Shown here: positions 20,544 through 31,626 of the stretch, one piece after another
How positions within the stretch are numbered: the stretch's first letter is position 1
How the letters are laid out: each line of letters begins with the position of its first letter
NCBI RefSeq assembly: GCF_017348915.1
Contig: NZ_CP071383.1
Location: forward strand, 1,550,001-1,614,000
Source of the DNA: Leclercia pneumoniae
GTDB taxonomy: Bacteria > Pseudomonadota > Gammaproteobacteria > Enterobacterales > Enterobacteriaceae
DNA: 64,000 nt
Direction: 5' to 3'
The notes under the pieces: model-generated
Told to the model about the DNA's origin: nothing
Database searches by the model: none
Seen by the model: only the letters and a program-made list of their open reading frames with translations
Translations under genes and position numbers: made by a program

Positions 20544-20572
20544 AAAAAACCCCGCTGAGCGGGGTTTTTTTA
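20544..20572. terminator. Bidirectional terminator between matP and ompA
   Basis: AAAAACCCCGCT pairs with AGCGGGGTTTTT, with A-tract and T-tract flanks on both sides, serving the convergent matP and ompA. Confidence 0.9.
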
Positions 20573-20584
20573 TAAGACGATAAC

Positions 20585-21640
20585 TTATGCCGCAGGCTGA
20601 GTTACAACGTCTTTGATGCCTTTAACTTCGATCTCTACGCGACGATCTGGTGCCAGGCAGTCGATCAGCGCTGCACGTGCTTTCACGTTGTCGCAGGTGC
20701 TGCCGGTAACTGGGTTAGATTCGCCCATACCACGTGCGGAGATCTTGTTGCTTGGGATACCTTTAGAGATCAGGTAATCAACAACAGACTGAGCACGTTT
20801 CTCGGACAGACCCTGGTTGTAAGCGTCAGAACCGATGCGGTCAGTGAAGCCCAGAACCACTACGGAACCGTCTTTCGGATCCAGGTTGCTCAGCTGGCTG
20901 TACATCTGATCCAGAGCCTGCTGGCCTTCTGGTTTCAGAGTTGCTTTGTTGAAGTTGAACAGAACGTCAGACTTCAGAGTGAAGTGCTTGGTCTGTACTT
21001 CTGGAGCTGGAGCCGGTGCTGGAGCTACGATTGGCGCAGCTTCTTCCTGCTGGCCGAAGCGGTAGGAAACACCTACGCTCAGCAGGCCGTTGTCTGGACG
21101 GGTACCAACGGTGTTTGCATCACCGATGTTGTTGGTCCACTGGTATTCCAGACGGGTAGCGATGTCACGGGTCATTGCCCATTCCAGGCCGCCAGCGAAT
21201 ACTGGGGAAACGCCAGTGTCGTGGTCTTTGAAGGAAGCGCGGCCAGGAACGTTAGCTTTAGCATCTGCACGCCAAACCATACCACCCAGACGGGTATAAA
21301 CGTCCAGATCGTCAGTGATTGGGTAACCCAGTTTAGCGGTCAGCTGAACGCCCTGAGCCTTGAATGCGCCGTTGATGTTGTCGCCTTTGTATGGCATACG
21401 ACCTAACCAGTCGTAACCCATTTCAAAGCCAACATACGGGTTAACCTGGTAACCACCGAATGCACCAGCGCCCAGCTGGTTTTCGTGGGTTGGACCATTG
21501 TTGTTGATAAAACCAGTATCGTGGAACTGAGACCAGCCCAGTTTAGCACCAGTATACCAGGTGTTATCTTTCGGAGCGGCCTGCGCTACGGTAGCGAAGC
21601 CAGCCAGTGCCACTGCAATCGCGATAGCTGTCTTTTTCAT
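20585..21640 (-). CDS. ompA: Outer membrane protein A
   Basis: Major outer-membrane protein, 351 aa (E. coli 346). Signal peptide [21 protein letters not shown], then an 8-strand barrel, a Pro-Ala hinge ([11 protein letters not shown]) and a C-terminal OmpA-like peptidoglycan-binding domain with the [11 protein letters not shown] and [13 protein letters not shown] motifs. Start at ATG 21640 with GAGGCG upstream; the longer open frame (to 21727) lies in the leader. The sequence is extensively conserved. Confidence 0.98.
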   Translation of the reverse strand: MKKTAIAIAVALAGFATVAQAAPKDNTWYTGAKLGWSQFHDTGFINNNGPTHENQLGAGAFGGYQVNPYVGFEMGYDWLGRMPYKGDNINGAFKAQGVQLTAKLGYPITDDLDVYTRLGGMVWRADAKANVPGRASFKDHDTGVSPVFAGGLEWAMTRDIATRLEYQWTNNIGDANTVGTRPDNGLLSVGVSYRFGQQEEAAPIVAPAPAPAPEVQTKHFTLKSDVLFNFNKATLKPEGQQALDQMYSQLSNLDPKDGSVVVLGFTDRIGSDAYNQGLSEKRAQSVVDYLISKGIPSNKISARGMGESNPVTGSTCDNVKARAALIDCLAPDRRVEIEVKGIKDVVTQPAA

Positions 21641-21996
21641 TTTTTGCGCCTCGTTATCATCCAAAAATCGCCATGAGAATCTCAATGAGAGTTCACGGTT
21701 AAATCCTTCACCGGGGGGCGGGGACAATAGAGTAACTCTACCGATATCTTCGGCTTAGGCCGAGCACCCCTGGCGATGTAAAGTCTACAACGTAGTTGGA
21801 AACTTACAAGTGTGAACTCCGTCAGGCATATGAAAAAAAAAGTTTTGTATACACAATATTTAACATAAATTGTGGTTATTCATGCCAGACGAAATCAGAG
21901 AAACCGCACCAGACAAGACTCTTCGTCGGATTTACACATGGAATTAATGGTGTACAAGTGGCGCAAAAAAAATTCCAGGAAAACTCTTATTTTTAC
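21641..21996 (-). promoter_or_regulatory. ompA leader and promoter; remaining gap to sulA
   Basis: The minus strand reproduces the layout of the long E. coli ompA 5' untranslated region: a 5' hairpin TCGGC-CTAA-GCCGA (about 21750-21762), known there to protect the mRNA from decay, and GATAACGAGGCGCAAAAA just before the ATG, the region targeted by MicA sRNA. The promoter should lie near 21775-21805. From about 21810 to 21996 I see only AT-rich sequence without a gene. Confidence 0.7.
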
Positions 21997-22506
21997 TTAA
22001 TGATACAAATTCGAGTGAATTTTTAGCCCAGAAAAGTGTCCCTTGCCCTGGGGACCAACCTGAACCGGACGCATTATAAAGCCCAGCGCGTTTCCTTCTT
22101 CAGCCGCTTCAGCGAGCAAATATTGCTCATCATCCGTTAACGCTTCAGTAAACCAGCCAATAACCACACTGTAATTACCGGTGCGCAATGCTCTGGCCAT
22201 GGATTCAACAGTATGGCAAGGCGCAAGCTGACTAACCTGCATAACTTTAGTCAAAGGCAGACCCGCTGACTGCACCCACTGGCGACTTAATTTCTGATTA
22301 GGCGTGAGCCACAACTGCCAGCGAGACTGCTGCCCCAGTTGCTGTAAAAGCGGCAGCAGCAGGAGTTGGGTCATCATGGGCTGGTCTTCACGGTAGAGCA
22401 CTTCACTAATCAGCCCGGTGGAGGGACGCGCAGAAGAAGTCATTGCGCTATTGCCTGCAGTTGAAGTGAAAGATGTTGTGCGATTTGAATAGCCTGAAGA
22501 GTACAT
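21997..22506 (-). CDS. sulA: SOS cell division inhibitor SulA
   Basis: DNA-damage-induced inhibitor that binds FtsZ and blocks septation until degraded by Lon. Start ATG 22506 gives 169 aa, equal to E. coli; in-frame sequence upstream runs through the LexA box and is not coding. The conserved core includes [20 protein letters not shown], and the C-terminus HSNLYH is the Lon recognition tail. The N-terminal ~25 residues diverge from E. coli, as usual in this family. Confidence 0.97.
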   Translation of the reverse strand: MYSSGYSNRTTSFTSTAGNSAMTSSARPSTGLISEVLYREDQPMMTQLLLLPLLQQLGQQSRWQLWLTPNQKLSRQWVQSAGLPLTKVMQVSQLAPCHTVESMARALRTGNYSVVIGWFTEALTDDEQYLLAEAAEEGNALGFIMRPVQVGPQGKGHFSGLKIHSNLYH

Positions 22507-22528
22507 AATCAATCCAGCCCTGTAGTTA

Positions 22529-22569
22529 CTGTATGGATATACAGTAACCCCTGTGCGACTAAAGATCAA
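22529..22569 (-). promoter_or_regulatory. sulA promoter with LexA box
   Basis: CTGTATGGATATACAG (22529-22544) is a perfect CTGT-N8-ACAG LexA site. On the minus strand -35 TTGATC (22564-22569) and -10 TACTGT (22541-22546) are 17 bp apart, and the LexA box covers the -10, as in E. coli. Confidence 0.93.
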
Positions 22570-22722
22570 CCTCATTTTCTGAAAGCGTCTCGCAAAATTC
22601 ACTCGTTGTTGCTGCCTCTTTCAAAATCATCTTGCCCATCGCCCGTAACTTACCTATTTTTTGACTAACGGATCCGTTAATAAAAACTTCATTTGTTACT
22701 TTATGATTTAAAAGGAATTATT

Positions 22723-23328
22723 ATGAAAAAGATATCCTATGAACGGATCTATCAATCTGAAAAATACCTGTCCTCATTGGGAGAAGTAGAGCATCGCGCG
22801 TTGTTTGGCGGGTACGCACTGGCCGTAGACAATACGGTGTTCGCCATGGTTTCAGCAGGCGAGTTGTACCTGCGGGCCTGCGAAGAAAGCGCCTCCTATT
22901 TTGTCAAACAGGGCGCCTCATTCTTAACGCTGTTAAAACGTGGGCGGCCCGTCTTACTAAACTATTATCGGGTGGATGAGACCCTCTGGCAGGATCAAGA
23001 GCGACTGCTACGGCTCTCGTCGTTTGCGCTCGAAGCCGCCCGCCGGGAACGCTGTAAACGCTTTAAACAGGACCGCCTGAAAGATCTCCCCAACCTGACC
23101 TTCCAACTCGAACTGCTTCTATGCGAAGCCGGAATTCCAAACGAAGAGGCGTTACGCACACTCGGCGCTGAGGCATGCTGGTTGAGGATCAAGCGGTTGA
23201 ATAAGCATCTTAGTTACAAAGTGCTGTTTGCACTGGAAGGGGCGATCCAGGGGCTACATGAAGCGGCTCTCCCGGCAATACGACGCCGGGAGCTGATTGA
23301 GTGGTATAAAACATTGCCAGCGCAATAA
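22723..23328 (+). CDS. sxy: Competence/CRP-S coactivator Sxy (TfoX)
   Basis: Regulator that works with CRP at CRP-S promoters to induce competence and DNA-uptake genes. With ATG 22723 (AAGGAA 7 bp upstream) it is 201 aa, against 209 in E. coli. The TfoX N-terminal domain (HRALFGGYALAVDNTVFAMV) and C-terminal domain (RTLGAEACWLRIKRLNK) are both recognisable. Divergent from sulA; its stop lies 2 bp before that of convergent yccS. Confidence 0.9.
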   Translation: MKKISYERIYQSEKYLSSLGEVEHRALFGGYALAVDNTVFAMVSAGELYLRACEESASYFVKQGASFLTLLKRGRPVLLNYYRVDETLWQDQERLLRLSSFALEAARRERCKRFKQDRLKDLPNLTFQLELLLCEAGIPNEEALRTLGAEACWLRIKRLNKHLSYKVLFALEGAIQGLHEAALPAIRRRELIEWYKTLPAQ

Positions 23329-23330
23329 CG

Positions 23331-25466
23331 CTACTCTGGCAAGTGAGCAACCTGTTGTTGTAGTCGACAAATTTCTGGCAGCAACGCAATAAGCAGACCG
23401 ATCTGTTGTAGAACCAGTGGCGCTTTGCTCTCCGTGCCGGGTTCAAGATGCGATATACGTTGCGCCAGTTCATTTAATGCTTGCTCTACACGCGGCTCAT
23501 CCGCCGGGCGCTGATGCAGTGCATCATCCACATAGCAGACAGCATCATCCAGCAGATCCAGTATCGCTGGGTTCGTGAGCCGCTCACGGTGCGCGCCCAG
23601 TGCAGATATATAGCTGGTGAAGGTGTGATTCAGGCACAACAGCCGGAAAGCTACCTCGCGGATCTCCGCCGTGGCGCGTGGCTCCCGCGTCATATTTGAA
23701 ACCACCGAGGCCAGTTCGGCATCGCGATTATGCGCATCCCGCCGGGCAATACGATAAGCCAGGCGGTTATCGCGCCCCTGATGGTACTGTTCGAGGATCG
23801 CATCCAGGTAACGACAGTTGGCATTGACCGCCTGAGCCAGCACCCGCGGTAAGTTGCGAAACCGCCAGTCGGGCCAGATAAAACTCACTGCAGCCCAGGC
23901 AATAGCGCAGCCTATCAGGGTATCGATCACTCTTGGCAATGCCACTTCGAACCCTTCACCAAGGAGATTAAAGCAGAGCAAAACCAGCAAGGTTATAAAC
24001 ATGGTGGCATGAGCGTACTGCACATTACGGAAGGCAAAGAACAACACCCCGGTAATAACAATCAGAATCAGCTGTCCTTCCACTGAAGGGACGAAATAGA
24101 GGATCGGCAGGCCCAGCGCCACCCCGGCGAGGGTGCCAAGAATACGCAGCGCCAGACGGTGTCGGGTGGCATTGTAGTTAGGCTGGCAAACAAACAGGCT
24201 GGTCAACAGGATCCAGTAACCATGATGCATCCCGGTAATCTGGATAAAGGCATAACCCACACATAACACCACCGACATCCGCACGGCATGACGGAACAGC
24301 GCCGATTCAGGCGAGAAGTGGCGGCTTAGGCGCAGCCAGATATCACTGAAACCATGCATACTGTCGTCTGCCAGCTGGTTTTCCGCCTCATTGCCGGGCT
24401 GCGCGAGGGCCTGTTCGGATTCGATGGAGGCGAGCTGGGCATCAATCGCCCGCAGGTTATTAAGCAGGAAACCGAGGGCTTTCATCTGCTCGGCCGAGGT
24501 ACCGCTGGCCTGTACGCGGTCGAGGGCCGCATCCAGATGGCTAAAGGCTCGCTCGAAACGGGGATCATGCTGGTAAGGCGTGCGCAATAAAATAGAGCGA
24601 GAGAGCTGCTGACAGGCCTGCGACTGCATCGACAGCAGACGCTGAAAACGGAACATGACATCGCTATAACGAAATTTCTCGCGCAGGGCCGAGTATTGAA
24701 CATGAGAGGAACTGGCGCGCTCATGAATATCCTGCGCCACAAAATAGTAATGCAGGGTACGGCGGGTGCCACGCTGACCGCGGTCGCCGCGCAAACGGGT
24801 AAGGAGCGAGGCTTTCGTCTGGTTTAGCGTTGTCACCAGTTGGCCATTCGCCAGCGCCACATCGTAAAGCGGAGCCTGGCTTTCATCTTCAATGTCCGGA
24901 TCGAAAAGCCGTGATTTAAGTTCCAGATAGTGGGCCAGCTGTTCATAGCTGCGCGCCAGGTTGTCCTGCAGCGGGCGAATGGGGAAGATCAGATGACCCG
25001 CAAGGGTTAACAGGTTATACCAGATAGCGCCAATGAGCAGCAGCACCGGCTGTTGATACCACTGGTCGTAAAGCGATACGCCCAGCATGGTGTAAATGGC
25101 TATCAGCAACGCGCCGAACGCGATAGTGGCATAGCGCTGGCCCAGGCCACCCAGCAAGATAAAGCAGCTTGTCGAGAGCAGTAGTCCTATTGCAAAGAGC
25201 CAGGGCCAGGGGAAGAGCAGCTCCACGGAGGCCGAGGCGATAAAAAAGCAGATTAAGGTAATAACCAGGTTACGCAGTCGTCCGGCGAGGCGATCGTCAA
25301 GATCGGCCAGGGCGCCAGCAACCACCCCCAGCGTCAGGGGGATGGTCAGCTTTACCTCGCCCAGCCACCAGGGCAGGGCGGTGCTGCCGCAAAGGGCGAT
25401 GAAGATCCTGACGTTATAAAGCCAGGCGCTGTTCCATGTATAGCGACGTAGCAGTGGGCTGAGCAT
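23331..25466 (-). CDS. yccS: FUSC-family inner membrane protein YccS
   Basis: YccS/YhfK-type membrane protein, 711 aa, related to the aromatic-acid exporter and fusaric-acid resistance families. Two blocks of about five transmembrane helices (residues ~15-160 and ~390-510) are separated by a large cytoplasmic region. The protein is conserved along its length with E. coli YccS (~717 aa) but its substrate is unknown. Downstream of yccF by 15 bp, so probably one transcript. Confidence 0.93.
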   Translation of the reverse strand: MLSPLLRRYTWNSAWLYNVRIFIALCGSTALPWWLGEVKLTIPLTLGVVAGALADLDDRLAGRLRNLVITLICFFIASASVELLFPWPWLFAIGLLLSTSCFILLGGLGQRYATIAFGALLIAIYTMLGVSLYDQWYQQPVLLLIGAIWYNLLTLAGHLIFPIRPLQDNLARSYEQLAHYLELKSRLFDPDIEDESQAPLYDVALANGQLVTTLNQTKASLLTRLRGDRGQRGTRRTLHYYFVAQDIHERASSSHVQYSALREKFRYSDVMFRFQRLLSMQSQACQQLSRSILLRTPYQHDPRFERAFSHLDAALDRVQASGTSAEQMKALGFLLNNLRAIDAQLASIESEQALAQPGNEAENQLADDSMHGFSDIWLRLSRHFSPESALFRHAVRMSVVLCVGYAFIQITGMHHGYWILLTSLFVCQPNYNATRHRLALRILGTLAGVALGLPILYFVPSVEGQLILIVITGVLFFAFRNVQYAHATMFITLLVLLCFNLLGEGFEVALPRVIDTLIGCAIAWAAVSFIWPDWRFRNLPRVLAQAVNANCRYLDAILEQYHQGRDNRLAYRIARRDAHNRDAELASVVSNMTREPRATAEIREVAFRLLCLNHTFTSYISALGAHRERLTNPAILDLLDDAVCYVDDALHQRPADEPRVEQALNELAQRISHLEPGTESKAPLVLQQIGLLIALLPEICRLQQQVAHLPE

Positions 25467-25481
25467 GCGCGCAGGTAATCC

Positions 25482-25931
25482 TTATGACTGAAATCGACGA
25501 CGGGCGCTATTTTCACGGGCGGCACGGGCGACCTCCACCGGGACCACTCTACGTCCGACCGGCCACAGGGCGATAGCGGCAATCTTAAAATTGGCGATAC
25601 CAACCGGGATACCAATAATAGAAATACACTGAGCAATGCCCGCCGCAATGTGCATCAGGCACAGCCACCAACCGAAAAAGATCAGCCAGAGAATATTAAG
25701 CAGCGTACCGCCGGTGTTCATGATTGCGCTCTTCCCGTCCGGGTTTAACTCATCGACGTGAACGGCTTCGTTACCATAAGGGAAAAGCGAAAGACGGGTG
25801 ATTTCCCAACATGATCGCGTTAGCGGCAGGGTGAAAATCAGGACGATACTCACCAGGGTTGCCAGCAGCCAGGAGAGGGTGGTGGCAAAACCACCCAACA
25901 CAAAATTCAAAATATTCAAAACGGTACGCAT
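25482..25931 (-). CDS. yccF: Inner membrane protein YccF
   Basis: 149-aa protein with two YccF repeats and four hydrophobic segments (about residues 8-35 and 70-115). Function is unknown; related domains occur near ion-channel-like proteins. First gene of the yccF-yccS pair. Confidence 0.92.
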   Translation of the reverse strand: MRTVLNILNFVLGGFATTLSWLLATLVSIVLIFTLPLTRSCWEITRLSLFPYGNEAVHVDELNPDGKSAIMNTGGTLLNILWLIFFGWWLCLMHIAAGIAQCISIIGIPVGIANFKIAAIALWPVGRRVVPVEVARAARENSARRRFQS

Positions 25932-26053
25932 AATCCCTCAATTCCTTCCGGTTTGTTCACAGCCTGATGATTGTAACGTTTTTTTGCGCTGGAGCACCTT
26001 AAAACTGGCAGTTACACTATCAGGCAACTATCACCCCGTGGATCAGGCTGGAC

Positions 26054-28108
26054 ATGGAACTGAAAGCAACTTCGTTAGGCAAGCGCCTGGCACAACATCC
26101 CTATGACAGGGTTGTCCTGCTCAACGCAGGCGTTAAGGTTTCAGGCGAGAAGCATGAATATCTCATCCCCTTTAACCAACTGTTGGCTATCCACTGTAAG
26201 CGCGGTCTGGTCTGGGGTGAGCTGGAGTTCGTGCTGCCAGCGGATAAAGTGGTGCGCCTTCATGGCACCGAGTGGGCTGAAACCCAGCGCTTTCATCATC
26301 ATCTGAACGCACTCTGGCAAACGTGGAGTGCTGAGATGAGCGACATCGCGGCGCAGGTCTTACAGCAGGTGCTGGCGGATATCGCAGAGAGCAATGAGCA
26401 GAACAGCTGGTTAACCCGCGACAAGACCCTTGGCCTGCAGCAAAAAATCACCCAGGCGCTGACGGCACTACCATTACCCGCCTCCCGGCTGGAGGAGTTT
26501 GATAACTGCCGTGACGCGTGGCGGCAGTGTCAGGCGTGGCTGAAAGATATTGACCAGAGCCGTCTGCTGCATAACCAGGCGTGGACGGATACCATGCTGA
26601 CGCGCTACGCCGATTTTTTTGCCGGAATAGAATCTTCGCCCCTCAACCCGGCGCAGGCGCGCGCAGTGGTCAACGGCGAACACTCGCTATTAGTGCTGGC
26701 CGGTGCGGGTAGCGGTAAAACGTCAGTGCTGGTGGCGCGTGCCGGGTGGTTGCTCACCCGCGGCGAAGCGACAGCAGATCAGATCCTGCTGCTGGCCTTT
26801 GGTCGTAAAGCCGCGCAGGAGATGGATGAACGGATCGAAGCGCGCCTGCATACGCAGGAGATCACCGCCAGAACTTTCCACGCGCTGGCGCTGCATATTA
26901 TTCAGCAGGGCAGTAAAAAAGTGCCGGTCGTCAGTAAGCTTGAAAACGACACCCCCGCCCGACAGGCTCTGTTCATCAAGGCCTGGCAACAGCAGTGCAG
27001 CGAGAAAAAAGCGCAGGCAAAAGGCTGGCGGCAGTGGCTTGAAGAGGAGCTTAACTGGACCGTCCCGGAAGGGAGTTTCTGGCAGAACGAGAAGCTGGCT
27101 CGCCGTCTGGCGCCGCGCCTGGACCGCTGGGTGAGCCTGATGCGTATGCACGGCGGCGCGCAGAGCGAGATGATTGCCGGTGCGCCGGAGGAGATCCGCG
27201 ATCTCTTCTCGAAGCGGGTGAAGCTAATGGGGCCTCTGTTAAAAGCCTGGAAAACGGCCCTGAAAGAGGAGAATGCCGTGGACTTCTCGGGGCTTATTCA
27301 TCAGGCGATTCTCATTCTGGAGAAAGGACGCTTTGTGAGTCCCTGGAAACATATTCTTGTGGACGAGTTTCAAGATATCTCGCCTCAGCGCGCGGCGTTG
27401 CTGGCGGCTCTGCGGGGGCAAAACAAACACACCTCGCTCTTTGCGGTTGGCGATGACTGGCAGGCCATCTACCGCTTTAGCGGCGCGCAGTTGTCGCTTA
27501 CTACTGCCTTCCACCACTATTTTGGTGAGGGGGACCGGTGCGATCTGGATACCACCTATCGCTTCAATAACCGAATCGGTGAAATCGCCAACCGCTTTAT
27601 TCAGCAAAACCCGCATCAGCTGGCGAAGCCGTTAAACAGCCTCGCCGCGGGGGATAAAAAAGCGGTCACCCTGTTGGCTGACGATCAGCTCGACGCGCTA
27701 CTGGATAAGCTCAGTGGTTATGCCAAACCGGAGGAGCGGATTCTGCTGCTGGCGCGCTACCATCATCTGAAGCCTGCCACGCTGGAAAAGGCCGCGACTC
27801 GCTGGCCGAAATTACAGCTCGACTTTATGACTATCCACGCCAGTAAGGGGCAACAGGCGGATTACGTCATTGTGCTGGGATTGCAGGAGGGAAGTGACGC
27901 ATTCCCGGCCCCTGCCAGGGAGTCGGTCATGGAGCAAGCGCTGCTGCCCGTTCCGGAAGATTTCCCCGATGCCGAAGAGCGGCGACTATTGTATGTGGCG
28001 ATAACCCGCGCCCGGCATCGCGTGTGGTTACTCTTCAATAAAGCGCAGCCGTCGTCTTTTGTGGCGGTATTGCGTGACCTGGATGTGCCAGTAGCCAGAA
28101 AACCTTGA
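26054..28108 (+). CDS. helD: DNA helicase IV
   Basis: Superfamily 1 (UvrD-like) 3'-5' helicase, 684 aa as in E. coli. Walker A is LAGAGSGKTS, Walker B HILVDEFQDI, then GDDWQAIYRFSGA (motif III), TIHASKGQQADYV (motif V) and VAITRARHRVW (motif VI). The N-terminal ~190 residues are specific to helicase IV. Sequence conservation is high throughout. Confidence 0.98.
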   Translation: MELKATSLGKRLAQHPYDRVVLLNAGVKVSGEKHEYLIPFNQLLAIHCKRGLVWGELEFVLPADKVVRLHGTEWAETQRFHHHLNALWQTWSAEMSDIAAQVLQQVLADIAESNEQNSWLTRDKTLGLQQKITQALTALPLPASRLEEFDNCRDAWRQCQAWLKDIDQSRLLHNQAWTDTMLTRYADFFAGIESSPLNPAQARAVVNGEHSLLVLAGAGSGKTSVLVARAGWLLTRGEATADQILLLAFGRKAAQEMDERIEARLHTQEITARTFHALALHIIQQGSKKVPVVSKLENDTPARQALFIKAWQQQCSEKKAQAKGWRQWLEEELNWTVPEGSFWQNEKLARRLAPRLDRWVSLMRMHGGAQSEMIAGAPEEIRDLFSKRVKLMGPLLKAWKTALKEENAVDFSGLIHQAILILEKGRFVSPWKHILVDEFQDISPQRAALLAALRGQNKHTSLFAVGDDWQAIYRFSGAQLSLTTAFHHYFGEGDRCDLDTTYRFNNRIGEIANRFIQQNPHQLAKPLNSLAAGDKKAVTLLADDQLDALLDKLSGYAKPEERILLLARYHHLKPATLEKAATRWPKLQLDFMTIHASKGQQADYVIVLGLQEGSDAFPAPARESVMEQALLPVPEDFPDAEERRLLYVAITRARHRVWLLFNKAQPSSFVAVLRDLDVPVARKP

Positions 28109-28113
28109 GATCC

Positions 28114-28136
28114 TGCCGGGTGGGGGCCACCCGGCA
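28114..28136. terminator. Hairpin between convergent helD and mgsA
   Basis: TGCCGGGTGG pairs with CCACCCGGCA around a GGG loop, 5 bp after the helD stop. There is no strong T-tract, so it could be a terminator or an mRNA-end stabiliser for both genes. Confidence 0.55.
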
Positions 28137-28142
28137 AAGAGC

Positions 28143-28601
28143 TTACTTGAGACGCTCTGCGAGGTAACGCTGATAATCTGGAATCAGAATATCAACCTGA
28201 CGATTAAACTGCGGTGACTCGATAATAAAGTCAGCCGTCGACAGGTTTGTGGCAACCGGGATATTCCACACCGTGGCCAGACGCAGCAGCGCTTTCACGT
28301 CCGGATCGTGTGGAACGGCGTTAAGCGGGTCCCAGAAAAAGATCAGTACATCAATCTTGCCTTCCGAGATCAGCGCCCCTACCTGCTGATCGCCGCCCAT
28401 CGGGCCGCTAAGCAGGGCATTCACGTCAAGACCTGTTTCACGGTTAATCAGATTGCCGGTGGTCCCGGTCGCGGAAAGGGCATGGTGTTGCAGCAGGGGT
28501 TTATGGCGCTGCACCCAGTTGAGCAGCATCTGTTTGCAGTGATCGTGGGCGACCAGCGCAATGTGTTTACGTTCCGGGAGTGAGCGGGTAGTCAGTTCCA
28601 T
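28143..28601 (-). CDS. mgsA: Methylglyoxal synthase
   Basis: Converts dihydroxyacetone phosphate to methylglyoxal and phosphate, a glycolytic bypass used under phosphate limitation or sugar-phosphate stress. It is 152 aa. Catalytic Asp71 ([10 protein letters not shown]), Asp91 and His98 ([14 protein letters not shown]) are present, as are the phosphate-binding residues in SATGTTGN. Confidence 0.98.
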   Translation of the reverse strand: MELTTRSLPERKHIALVAHDHCKQMLLNWVQRHKPLLQHHALSATGTTGNLINRETGLDVNALLSGPMGGDQQVGALISEGKIDVLIFFWDPLNAVPHDPDVKALLRLATVWNIPVATNLSTADFIIESPQFNRQVDILIPDYQRYLAERLK

Positions 28602-28681
28602 TATCGGTTTCCATCAATGTAAATGGCTACAGATTACTGGAAGCATCTGACGCTGCAAGAGAAAGGGCAAAAAATTGCGGC

Positions 28682-29344
28682 TCAGGAGGGGGGTTGTTGC
28701 TTCGCCCATTGCATGAAACGGTTGCGGGTCTCCGTATCTGCCTGCGCAAACCAGTATTTTAACCGCTGTTCGGTCAAAGTTTGCGATTGAGGGGGCGGCA
28801 TATCCAGTTCAGACACGCCCGACAGGAGCGTACTGTCGTCGGCCATCCTGATGGCAAATTGCGGCAGCGAGGCTGTCAGCCCGGCGCTGTTATACCGCTC
28901 AGTATCGCTTTCGTAATTGATCCCTTTTGAGGTGGTGGTGATGGCGAGGATATCCAGTTTGACCGGAATCGGCATCGCATCTCCGTCCAGCAGCTCAATG
29001 CGCGGCGCGTTATCAAATGACTGAGACTCTTTTTCCGTCTCCAGACGCGGCAAACTAAAGTTGACCTGGCTGATGCGCTGCGTGTTGAAGCTGGCAACCA
29101 GCGGTGGGGAGATATAGATCCGCTGCTCATGGCTGGCGAGACGAATGGTTTTTTCAACCCGAAAAACGATCTGATGGGGGCCGTTATCCAGCTCAATGCT
29201 ATCTGCGCCACGTAACAGCGAGCTGGAGACCCTTTTACCATCCAGCACCAGCAGATCGATATCGGTGGAGAGTCTCAGCGTGGTAGCGGAAGCGCAAACC
29301 GGCATCATCAATACCATCATCAGTGTGGCAATGCCGGTTTTCAT
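28682..29344 (-). CDS. yccT: DUF2057 periplasmic protein YccT (CsgI)
   Basis: Secreted protein of 220 aa with signal peptide [20 protein letters not shown]. It matches E. coli YccT, also named CsgI and reported to restrain CsgA polymerisation in curli formation. The DUF2057 core ([15 protein letters not shown]) is present. A single gene with its own upstream region, divergent from yccU. Confidence 0.93.
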   Translation of the reverse strand: MKTGIATLMMVLMMPVCASATTLRLSTDIDLLVLDGKRVSSSLLRGADSIELDNGPHQIVFRVEKTIRLASHEQRIYISPPLVASFNTQRISQVNFSLPRLETEKESQSFDNAPRIELLDGDAMPIPVKLDILAITTTSKGINYESDTERYNSAGLTASLPQFAIRMADDSTLLSGVSELDMPPPQSQTLTEQRLKYWFAQADTETRNRFMQWAKQQPPS

Positions 29345-29515
29345 AACAGGCTCCTGGGTATCCGATACGTCGCGGAATAATGTATCTAAATTTTTCGGTG
29401 ATCATGTTTACTAACATATAGACATCATTGCGCCGTTTGCCCTCATACGAACGTATGGGTTAGATGGTTGCCTGCCCAGCTTTGGCTTACACTCACAAAA
29501 AGCCAGGAGGAAAAG

Positions 29516-29929
29516 ATGAAAGAGAACGATATCGTTAACATTTTGACATCGACCCGCACCATTGCGCTGGTGGGGGCAAGCGATAAGCCCGAGCGCCCGA
29601 GCTATCGGGTCATGAAGTATCTGCTCGATCAGGGTTACCATGTGATCCCTGTCTCCCCCAAAGTGGCCGGTAAAACGCTATTAGGCCAGCAGGGCTACGG
29701 GACCCTGGCAGAGGTGCCAGAAAAAATCGATATGGTCGATGTGTTCCGCAATTCAGAAGCGGCCTGGGGCGTCGCGCAGGAGGCTATTGCCGTGGGGGCG
29801 AAAACATTGTGGCTGCAGTTGGGCGTCATTAACGAACAGGCGGCCGTGCTGGCGCGTGAGGCGGGGCTGAACGTGGTCATGGATCGTTGCCCGGCTATCG
29901 AAATACCCCGTCTGGGAATGGCAAAATAA
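29516..29929 (+). CDS. yccU: CoA-binding protein YccU
   Basis: Small Rossmann-fold CoA-binding protein, 137 aa. ATG 29516 was chosen because GCCAGGAGG lies just upstream and [20 protein letters not shown] matches the family start; the frame opens earlier at 29468. The nucleotide loop is [12 protein letters not shown]. Function is unknown beyond CoA-type binding. Confidence 0.93.
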   Translation: MKENDIVNILTSTRTIALVGASDKPERPSYRVMKYLLDQGYHVIPVSPKVAGKTLLGQQGYGTLAEVPEKIDMVDVFRNSEAAWGVAQEAIAVGAKTLWLQLGVINEQAAVLAREAGLNVVMDRCPAIEIPRLGMAK

Positions 29930-29930
29930 T

Positions 29931-29965
29931 AAAAAACCCGGTCAGCCCTGGCTACCGGGTTTTTT

Positions 29966-29967
<2 letters not shown>
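29931..29967. terminator. Bidirectional terminator between yccU and hspQ
   Basis: AAAAACCCGGT pairs with ACCGGGTTTTT around an inner AGCC/GGCT stem, with A and T tracts on both sides. Confidence 0.88.
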
Positions 29968-30343
<376 letters not shown>

Positions 30344-31534
30344 TTACATGACGCGACAGGCAAATCCTTTCAGATAAAGCCCTTCAGGATAGGTTGCAAT
30401 CACCGGGTGATCGGCCGCCTGACGGAACTGCTCTATAAATTGTACATCACGACCAGCATCTACAGCGGCATCGGCCACAATTTTCTGGAACAATTCGTTT
30501 GTCATCAGGCCAGAGCAGGAGAAGGTCAGGAGCACACCGCCTGGGTTAAGCAGTTGTATCGCCAGCATATTGATGTCTTTATAACCGCGGCAGGCACCCA
30601 TAAGCTGATTTTTGTTTTCCACAAATTTCGGCGGATCCATCACGATAACGTCGAATTTCTCGCCCTGATCGCGATATTTACGCAGCAGCTTAAACACATC
30701 ATCGCGCACAAACTCAGCTTTACTCAGATCCAGCTTGTTGAGTTCAACGTTTTGTTTCGCCACGTCCAGAGCCTCCTGAGAGGTATCCACGCTCACCACG
30801 CTGGCACAGCCGCCCATCAGCGCAGAAACCGCAAAGCCGCCCGTGTAAGAGAAGCAGTTAAGGACGCGTTTGTCTTTTACGTACTGGCGGGTCGCCAGAC
30901 GACTGTCACGCTGATCGAGGTAATAGCCGGTTTTATGTCCGCCCTGGATGTCCACCAGCAGCTTCATGCCGTGCTCTTGAATCGGCAGCAGCGCAGGTGG
31001 CAGTTCGCCGGTGACCGGGCCCTGGGTCAACTCCATACCCTCTTTTTTGCGCACCGCCACGTCGCTGCGGTCATAAATCGCGCATTCCGGATAGAGGCCT
31101 TGCAGGGCGCTGATCAACGCCGCGCGTTGATACTCCGCCCCCGCGCTCAGCAGCTGCAGAACCAGGAAGTTGCCAAAGCGGTCGATCGTCACGCCCGGCA
31201 TGCCGTCGGACTCCCCGGCAATCAGACGATAGCTGTCTAACCCGTCACGCTGTGCTAGCCAGTCTCGCCACTGCTGCGCCTGCTGCAAGCGGCGGGTAAA
31301 GAAGGCGATATCGATGGTTTCCTGAGGATCAAAGGTCCAGACGCGCGCACGGATTTGTGACGCGGGCGAGTATGCGCCGCGGGCTAACCATTTCCCCTGA
31401 TGGTCAACGATATCGATGGTTTCACCGAGGCTGGCTTTTCCTTCCATTCGGGCAACGGCACCGGAAAAGACCCAGGGATGACGACGCAGTAATGACTTCT
31501 CGCGCCCTTTGGCTAACACTAAACGTACACTCAT
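30344..31534 (-). CDS. rlmI: 23S rRNA m5C1962 methyltransferase RlmI
   Basis: Cytoplasmic methyltransferase, 396 aa as in E. coli. An N-terminal PUA RNA-binding domain is followed by a Rossmann methyltransferase domain with SAM loop [14 protein letters not shown] and catalytic region [13 protein letters not shown]; a Cys is present in TFSCSGLM. Divergent from acyP. Confidence 0.97.
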   Translation of the reverse strand: MSVRLVLAKGREKSLLRRHPWVFSGAVARMEGKASLGETIDIVDHQGKWLARGAYSPASQIRARVWTFDPQETIDIAFFTRRLQQAQQWRDWLAQRDGLDSYRLIAGESDGMPGVTIDRFGNFLVLQLLSAGAEYQRAALISALQGLYPECAIYDRSDVAVRKKEGMELTQGPVTGELPPALLPIQEHGMKLLVDIQGGHKTGYYLDQRDSRLATRQYVKDKRVLNCFSYTGGFAVSALMGGCASVVSVDTSQEALDVAKQNVELNKLDLSKAEFVRDDVFKLLRKYRDQGEKFDVIVMDPPKFVENKNQLMGACRGYKDINMLAIQLLNPGGVLLTFSCSGLMTNELFQKIVADAAVDAGRDVQFIEQFRQAADHPVIATYPEGLYLKGFACRVM

Positions 31535-31626
31535 AATTGGCTATTCTGTCGATTTAATGAAATGGCCGCCATTTTCCCGAGTTCAGGGGGGAAATGCAAC
31601 GCGCCACGAGGATAAGGAGAACGATG

